A stretch of 9,260 nt of DNA from JABEVB01 sp049965775 (GTDB lineage Bacteria > Planctomycetota > Phycisphaerae > WQYP01), in the NCBI GenBank assembly GCA_049965775.1, contig JBMFVX010000124.1, positions 1 through 9,260 on the forward strand. Reading direction: 5' to 3'. This document shows, one piece after another, positions 5,459 to 9,260 of the stretch (position 1 is the first letter of the stretch; each line of letters starts with the position of its first letter). Position numbers and translations under genes: made by a program. Under the pieces are notes generated by a model. It was not told the DNA's origin, ran no database searches, and saw only the letters and a program-made list of their open reading frames with translations.

Positions 5459-5487
5459 ATAATACGCACAGGCCCGCATCATGTCAA
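5459..5487 (-). promoter_or_regulatory. Near-consensus sigma70 promoter of rplA-rplJ-rplL
   Basis: On the minus strand TTGACA (5487-5482, six of six) and TATTAT (5464-5459, five of six) are separated by exactly 17 bp. The start would fall near 5452, about 226 nt before the rplA ATG. It is the best promoter in the window and fits the heavy demand for stalk proteins. Confidence 0.85.
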
Positions 5488-5491
5488 ATGC

Positions 5492-5521
5492 TTGTTAAAC
5501 GCCCTGCCATTAGCGTAAGAT
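5492..5521 (+). promoter_or_regulatory. Possible groES-pgl promoter
   Basis: TTGTTA (5492-5497), an 18-bp spacer, and TAAGAT (5516-5521), each matching four of six consensus bases. It lies back to back with the rplA promoter (their -35 boxes are about 5 bp apart). A transcript from here would have a leader of about 210 nt containing the hairpin cluster 5541-5607. The match is weak. Confidence 0.3.
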
Positions 5522-5540
5522 ACTAACGCATGAAGGCGAG

Positions 5541-5607
5541 CGGCCCGAAGGCTGGGGCTACCAAAGTTCCAGCGGTACTATAGGCCGCTGATGCCGCAAG
5601 GCGGCAT
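5541..5607 (+). repeat. Cluster of three adjacent hairpins, possibly a dispersed palindromic element
   Basis: Seen: CGGCC-CGAA-GGCTG (5541-5554), CAGCGG (5570-5575) pairing with CCGCTG (5585-5590), and directly after it the perfect ATGCCGC-AAG-GCGGCAT (5591-5607). None has a T-run, so they are not typical terminators. They may be a REP-like element or a folded part of the groES leader. Confidence 0.45.
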
Positions 5608-5736
5608 TCGCACGGCAACGCCTCGGCGGCCCAACGCATGAGCGCCCCGCGATATATTCTCGGACGCAGCCAGCCGTCAACGCAGTTCGCCCCGCAGGTG
5701 CCGACGGCATCCCCAATAGTGTTATGGAGTTAGCTT

Positions 5737-6108
5737 GTGAGTGATAACCGGCCCATCAAAAAAGACCTTTTAAAATTTGACCTCATCGAGCCAGTTGGCA
5801 AGCGAGTCGTCATTCGTAAAGATGACAACCGCCGCGAAACCAAAAGCGGCATAGTGCTGCCGGGCAATCATGAGATTCCAACGCTCACAGGGCGCGTCAT
5901 CGCTATTTCAAAACTTATTGAAAATGACGAAGACTTTCCCATTCGCCAGTACGACAAAGTGCTCTTCGACCCCCGCGAAGCAATACCCGTCGAGTTCGAC
6001 CCTGACAACAAACTTTTTGTGGTGCCGCTGGATAAAGTGCTGGCCATTTTTCGCAAGTCGCCTGTCAACAACGCCGTCGCCGATGAGGCTCCTGCCGACA
6101 GCGATTGA
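5737..6108 (+). CDS. groES: GroES-like co-chaperonin (Cpn10)
   Basis: Cpn10 heptamers cap the GroEL chamber during protein folding. The 123-residue protein is longer than the usual 95-100 because of about 16 extra N-terminal residues and an acidic tail (ADEAPADSD). Seen: LIEPVGKRVVIRKDD at the core start, then ETKSGIVLPG at 34-43. That segment matches the mobile loop, and its IVL tripeptide is the part that contacts GroEL. GRVIAIS, then YDKVLFDPREAIPVEF and VVPLDKVLAIF, follow the Cpn10 strand order. The middle (KLIENDEDFPIRQY) differs from textbook GroES, so this may be a divergent paralogue rather than the main one. The start is GTG at 5737, with GGAG at 5726-5729, 7 nt upstream. No groEL is adjacent and no CIRCE operator is seen; pgl follows after 27 bp, so the two are likely one operon. 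Confidence 0.85.
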   Translation: MSDNRPIKKDLLKFDLIEPVGKRVVIRKDDNRRETKSGIVLPGNHEIPTLTGRVIAISKLIENDEDFPIRQYDKVLFDPREAIPVEFDPDNKLFVVPLDKVLAIFRKSPVNNAVADEAPADSD

Positions 6109-6135
6109 AGTTGCTCCGCCAAAGAGGCTCATGCC

Positions 6136-6900
6136 GTGCAAAAACCGACCATCGTTGTATGTCCCGATGTCACCACGCTATCGCATAAAGCGGCCGAGCG
6201 TTTTATCGCCAGCGGTAAAAGTGCTATTGCGGCCCGCGGACAATTTGCCGTTGCCCTCGCCGGCGGCTCCACGCCTGAAACAATGTACGCCGACCTTGCC
6301 TCGCCAGAAATGCTTCCGCAGTTGGATTGGTCCAAAAGTTTTATTTTTATGAGCGACGAACGCCATGTGCTGCCATCCGATCCGCGTAGCAACTACGGCA
6401 TGGCGCTTCGCACGCTGCTTTGCAGGCTCTCACCCGACAAACGCCATGTATTTCCGGTGCCAACCCAGCACCCTACCGCCGCCGAGGCTGCCGCCGCTTA
6501 CGAGCGCGAACTGACCGACTTTTTTTCTGCAAGCCCAGGTGCACGCTTCGATCTTATCTTGCTTGGGCTTGGCAGCGATGGACACACGGCCTCACTGTTT
6601 CCACATTCGGCAGCGCTTAACGAAAAAAACCGGCTCGTCACCGATTCTCCCCCAGGAACATTGCCGCCGCCCGTCCAGCGCATTACCTTCACATATCCGC
6701 TGATTAACGCAGCGCGTGAAGTGCTGGTGCTTGCGGCCGGCGAAGCCAAAGCCGCCCCGCTGCGGCGCATTCTCGTAGATGGCGTCGGGCGGGAGGAGTG
6801 TCCAGCAGCGGGTCTAGGCCCACGCGATGGCACGCTTAGCTATTTTATTGACAACGCGGCAGCCGCCATGCTGCCTTCGGCCATGCTGACTAAACTTTGA
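6136..6900 (+). CDS. pgl: 6-phosphogluconolactonase
   Basis: The enzyme hydrolyses 6-phosphogluconolactone to 6-phosphogluconate, the second step of the oxidative pentose phosphate pathway, in the cytoplasm. The 254-residue length fits the SOL/DevB family. Seen: VALAGGSTPETMY near 39-51 (phosphosugar-binding loop), FIFMSDERHVLPSDPRSNYG at 69-88, and LGLGSDGHTASLFP at 143-156, whose H150 corresponds to the family's catalytic histidine. FTYPLINAAREVLVLAAGEAKA and a C-terminal DGTLSYFIDNAAAA also match. The related glucosamine-6-phosphate deaminase (NagB) shares the fold, but the SDERHV and SDGHTASLFP forms favour the lactonase. The start is GTG at 6136, preceded by AGAGG about 8 nt upstream; an ATG at 6131 is out of frame. 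It lies 27 bp after the groES-like gene. The glucose-6-phosphate dehydrogenase gene (zwf), a common partner, is not in the window. Confidence 0.93.
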   Translation: MQKPTIVVCPDVTTLSHKAAERFIASGKSAIAARGQFAVALAGGSTPETMYADLASPEMLPQLDWSKSFIFMSDERHVLPSDPRSNYGMALRTLLCRLSPDKRHVFPVPTQHPTAAEAAAAYERELTDFFSASPGARFDLILLGLGSDGHTASLFPHSAALNEKNRLVTDSPPGTLPPPVQRITFTYPLINAAREVLVLAAGEAKAAPLRRILVDGVGREECPAAGLGPRDGTLSYFIDNAAAAMLPSAMLTKL

Positions 6901-6972
6901 CCCGGAGCAATCAAGCCTGGTCCTCTTGGCTGGTTAAATGCCCTGATACCGCGGCCCGGTGATAATGCCTTT

Positions 6973-8598
6973 ATGCAAAACACGCCGCTCACACCATCTA
7001 AGCATCGCGACTCACCGGCTGTGCAAAGCATAGCAAAATGCGGCGCTGTACTTAGGCCCATGTTATGGCTCACCGTGTTTGTTTTGCTCGCTGGCTCGCG
7101 AAGCTTTTGCCCCGCCGCCCAAGCGACCGAGCTGACGACTCTGCGACCTTCACTGGCAACCGGTTCGCTCCCCGCGCCCAACGGCTGGGCTATTGTTCGC
7201 ATTCCCCTGCCGCCTGCTGCAGCCGATCACTACTTGCAAATCAGCATTCGCGACGGCCGCGGCGGCCCCCGATGGGTATGCACGGTAACTCCGCCGGCCA
7301 CCTCGGCGCTTATAGCACTCCCTTACGTCCAGCCCAGCACGCTGCCCCCGGCACAATGGCCCGTTACGATTGGCGTTCGCCGCATCGGCAAGCCCTGGAC
7401 TCTGCAAGCTGCGGCCATATCGCTTCCACAAACCTCCAGCGCCAGTACCTTTATTATTGCAATTCCGCATCGGTTGCAGCAGCATCTGCCCACAATTGCG
7501 GCATGGCTGCAGGAGTTGCAACCTGCCCACGCCATGGCCATGGCGCTTTTGCTCTCGCGGCAGCACCTGTACAGCGCTTCGCCTCTTGTGCTCGCCGGAT
7601 GTAAAGCTGTTGTTATCACACGCCGCATCGCACACGATATGTCACCCAAACGCCTTGCGGCCCTGCTCTGCGCTGATGTGCATTTATATTATTGGGGCCG
7701 CAACCCACCTGCCTGGCCCATGGGGCCATCTTGGCGACTAATCAACTCCGAGAACAGCGCGAGCGGTCACCAAATCTGGCAGTTGGGCAAGGGACTAACG
7801 TGCATACCCCCGCCAACTCTCATCAATGCCAAGCTCGCGGATTGGCACATCGGTGCACCCCATGCTCCCAGCCGTTGGTTTTGGCCGGTCATCTTATACA
7901 TTCCAGCCATGCTTCTTTTGCTATGGTCGGCAACACTGCTGACCACACAGCCAATAAAGCGCGTTGCCGCTTTTGCGGTGCTTACCGCCCTTACAACGCT
8001 TGCCGCCGGCGGCTGGCTCGCTGCAACCGCCCGGCCAGCATCCACACGCATGGCATGGACCACCACCTGCGCTTCCGCACGATTGAGTTTGATTCAACAG
8101 TACGATTTACTTAACCCCATTCGCCCGGCCACCATCCGCCGGAACACCGCTCAAGGCTTGCCACCCTTGCCGCTGGTTATAACGGCACAAGACTATTTCA
8201 ACCTGCACGCGACAATCGCGTTAAGCCGCAGCAGCGGAAGACTACGCATGCACCTTGCCGCGGCCCCCGCCTTGATCTACCTACGCCGAGCTGCAGCGGC
8301 TGGCATACAACCGCCTATGCCCACCATCGGCACAATAAAATCGTGGCGCCAAGCCATGCGCAGCGCCCATTGGAAACTTCACCGCACATATTTCATATCG
8401 CGCGGGCATGTGTTTAACGCTCTCTACGCCAGCGGACTAAGCTTTGGTCTTTGGTGTTCGCATCTGCCGCTAAAACTTTCGCACACGATGGCCCTTTGGT
8501 TCCGCACCGCCTGGCGACTGAATCATTTATACGTAATTGAACTACCGCCACAACATGGTACCGCCATTGATATTCTCGACTACGGCCGGCAGAAATAA
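6973..8598 (+). CDS. Unrecognised exported/membrane protein with two central transmembrane helices
   Basis: I do not recognise a family. The frame codes for 541 residues. Residues 28-51 look like a signal peptide (LRPMLWLTVFVLLAGS, then AQA before TE, a plausible cleavage site at 51/52). A region of about 250 residues follows, rich in Ala, Pro and Leu, with strand-like stretches (VTIGVRRIG, FIIAIPHRL). Two hydrophobic helices lie at about 303-323 and 331-351, joined by the basic turn TTQPIKR. The last 190 residues (352-541) are rich in Arg, His and Ala. If the signal is cut, both large domains would lie outside the cytoplasm, with a short cytoplasmic turn. The ATG at 6973 has only a weak GGTGA 10 nt upstream; an ATG at 7060 (M30) would still keep a signal-like start. 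It lies 72 bp after pgl on the same strand with no clear terminator between, so co-transcription is possible. It converges with radA. Confidence 0.75.
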   Translation: MQNTPLTPSKHRDSPAVQSIAKCGAVLRPMLWLTVFVLLAGSRSFCPAAQATELTTLRPSLATGSLPAPNGWAIVRIPLPPAAADHYLQISIRDGRGGPRWVCTVTPPATSALIALPYVQPSTLPPAQWPVTIGVRRIGKPWTLQAAAISLPQTSSASTFIIAIPHRLQQHLPTIAAWLQELQPAHAMAMALLLSRQHLYSASPLVLAGCKAVVITRRIAHDMSPKRLAALLCADVHLYYWGRNPPAWPMGPSWRLINSENSASGHQIWQLGKGLTCIPPPTLINAKLADWHIGAPHAPSRWFWPVILYIPAMLLLLWSATLLTTQPIKRVAAFAVLTALTTLAAGGWLAATARPASTRMAWTTTCASARLSLIQQYDLLNPIRPATIRRNTAQGLPPLPLVITAQDYFNLHATIALSRSSGRLRMHLAAAPALIYLRRAAAAGIQPPMPTIGTIKSWRQAMRSAHWKLHRTYFISRGHVFNALYASGLSFGLWCSHLPLKLSHTMALWFRTAWRLNHLYVIELPPQHGTAIDILDYGRQK

Positions 8599-8609
8599 CC
8601 TTCACCTCA

Positions 8610-8637
8610 GCTTTTGCGGCAAAAGCCCGTGCCACGG
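8610..8637. terminator. Possible bidirectional stem between convergent genes
   Basis: A perfect 7-bp hairpin GCTTTTG-CGG-CAAAAGC (8610-8626) is followed by CCGT-GCC-ACGG (8627-8637). It lies in the 82-bp gap where the + gene ending at 8598 meets radA ending at 8681. There is no real T-run on either side, so terminator activity is uncertain. Confidence 0.3.
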
Positions 8638-8680
8638 TCATTTATTAGCAGCAACTGCCAGCGCCGTTCTGATCGTCGGC

Positions 8681-9260
8681 CTATTCCAGCAACCTGACGG
8701 CCTGGTCTATCGTTTGGCATAAGTGCACCTGCATGGTTCGCTGCGCCTCTTTTACCGCGGCGCTATCGTTGGCGCTGTGCCGCGCCGGAAGAATAACCTG
8801 CTTAAAGCCGAGTCGGCTTGCCTCGCCAAGCCGCTGCGACAAATTGCTTACACCCCGAAACTCACCGAGCAGCCCAAGTTCGGCGAGCACCAAAGCCCTA
8901 CCCGGCAGGCCGCGCTTCATGGCTGAACCCGCAATGGCCAGCGCAATGGCGGCATCGCCCGATGGATCAGTTACTTTTATTCCACCGACGATGTTGACGA
9001 ATACATCCTGATCAACCAGCCGCAGGCCAGCCCGCTTTTCCAATACGGCAATGATCATGGCCACGCGACCCGAATCGCAGCCGCTGACCTTACGACGTGC
9101 AGCCCCCAGCATGCTTTCTGCGGTAAGAGCCTGAACCTCCACCAGAAGTACGCGCGAGCCTTGAAGCGCTGCGGTTACCACGCTGCCGCTTGGCGCCTCG
9201 GCATGTTGCTCTAAAAAAAGCGATGCCGCATCATCAACCGGTTCCAGCCCGGCCTGGCCC
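8681..9260 (-). CDS. radA: DNA repair protein RadA (Sms), C-terminal part
   Basis: RadA is a RecA-like, DnaB-type helicase that acts in recombination by extending D-loops and processing branched DNA. The gene is cut by the window edge: about 192 C-terminal residues are present and the true start lies beyond 9260. Seen: GLEPVDDAASLFLEQ, then SRVLLVEVQALT, AARRKVSG, RVAMIIAVLEKRAGLRL, DVFVNIVGGIKVTDPSGDAAIALA, GLLGEFRGV, and QRLGEASRLGFKQVILP. This order is that of the Lon-protease-like C-terminal domain of RadA, following the linker NPS.LFL, here AASLFL. The GE(V/I)GL motif reads AELGL. The zinc finger, Walker A and KNRFG motifs are outside the window. The frame is open without a break from the edge to the TAG at 8681. 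A GTG at 9179-9181 is internal, not the start. Confidence 0.95.
   Translation of the reverse strand, partial: GQAGLEPVDDAASLFLEQHAEAPSGSVVTAALQGSRVLLVEVQALTAESMLGAARRKVSGCDSGRVAMIIAVLEKRAGLRLVDQDVFVNIVGGIKVTDPSGDAAIALAIAGSAMKRGLPGRALVLAELGLLGEFRGVSNLSQRLGEASRLGFKQVILPARHSANDSAAVKEAQRTMQVHLCQTIDQAVRLLE

Larger units (their letters stand above)
5227..5736. other. 510-bp divergent regulatory region between rplA and groES
   Basis: I see no gene here that I can support. The region holds a strong minus-strand promoter at 5459-5487 and a leader of about 226 nt towards rplA. It also holds a weaker plus-strand promoter candidate at 5492-5521 and a cluster of three hairpins at 5541-5607. CGTCAAAAG occurs twice (near 5315 and 5410). 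No CIRCE-type operator (TTAGCACTC-N9-GAGTGCTAA) is present for the groES-like gene. TATATT at 5653-5658 resembles a -10 box, but no -35 box accompanies it. Confidence 0.7.

Noticed and set aside
5541..5640. tRNA, SRP RNA or RNase P RNA in the hairpin cluster
   Set aside because: None of the conserved T-arm, SRP tetraloop or RNase P core sequences is present.
7065..8114. Overlapping 179- and 140-codon plus-strand frames inside the unknown gene
   Set aside because: Shifted-frame shadows of the continuous 541-codon frame, which alone has a signal peptide and helices; no sign of a frameshift.
1..9260. CRISPR array, defence island or biosynthetic cluster
   Set aside because: No regularly spaced direct repeats and no nuclease, effector or pathway genes are seen; apart from the IS end, the small ORF and the unknown protein, all genes are housekeeping.

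Overview
The window looks like chromosomal DNA from a moderately GC-rich bacterium, most likely a planctomycete, possibly of the Phycisphaerae group. This is inferred from three things: the tail of an ISAzo13-type ('Rhodopirellula-type') transposase at the left edge, the style of the release factor and co-chaperonin, and ribosomal-protein and housekeeping genes packed in short, separately promoted blocks. No taxon can be proven from the sequence alone. Most of the window is core housekeeping. The accessory material is the insertion-sequence end, one small ORF beside it, and one unrecognised membrane protein.

Layout, left to right. (1) Positions 1-159: 3' end of an insertion sequence, with the last 45 codons of its transposase on the + strand. 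(2) 160-483: a small minus-strand ORF of unknown function, ending exactly where the IS appears to end. (3) 446-2126: a minus-strand block read from a good sigma70-type promoter (2097-2126) through a CAT-anticodon tRNA, rpmE (bL31), an intrinsic terminator and then prfA (RF1). (4) 2129-2242: a plus-strand terminator followed by a likely promoter for ilvE. (5) 2250-3110: ilvE on +, convergent with the next block. (6) 3278-5487: a minus-strand ribosomal stalk operon, rplA-rplJ-rplL. It is driven by a near-consensus promoter (TTGACA, 17 bp, TATTAT), has a leader of about 226 nt, and is closed by a textbook terminator with a 12-bp stem and eight T residues. (7) 5492-8598: plus-strand genes groES-like, pgl and a 541-codon membrane/exported protein; groES and pgl are 27 bp apart. 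(8) 8681-9260: the C-terminal part of radA on -, convergent with the unknown gene.

How the genes fit together. The minus-strand genes supply translation: a methionine-type tRNA, bL31, release factor RF1, and the uL1/uL10/bL12 proteins of the L1 and L12 stalks. The plus-strand genes cover branched-chain amino acid transamination (IlvE), a chaperonin cofactor (GroES) without an adjacent groEL, and the second step of the pentose phosphate pathway (Pgl). The stalk operon lacks the rplK upstream and rpoB downstream that commonly accompany it.

I do not see a convincing new biological system. The points that best repay checking are the unrecognised exported/membrane protein at 6973-8598, the small ORF cut off at the IS boundary, the structured divergent region 5227-5736, the repeated GPGR segments at the uL10 C-terminus, and the plus-strand terminator at 2129-2149 that faces no obvious upstream gene.
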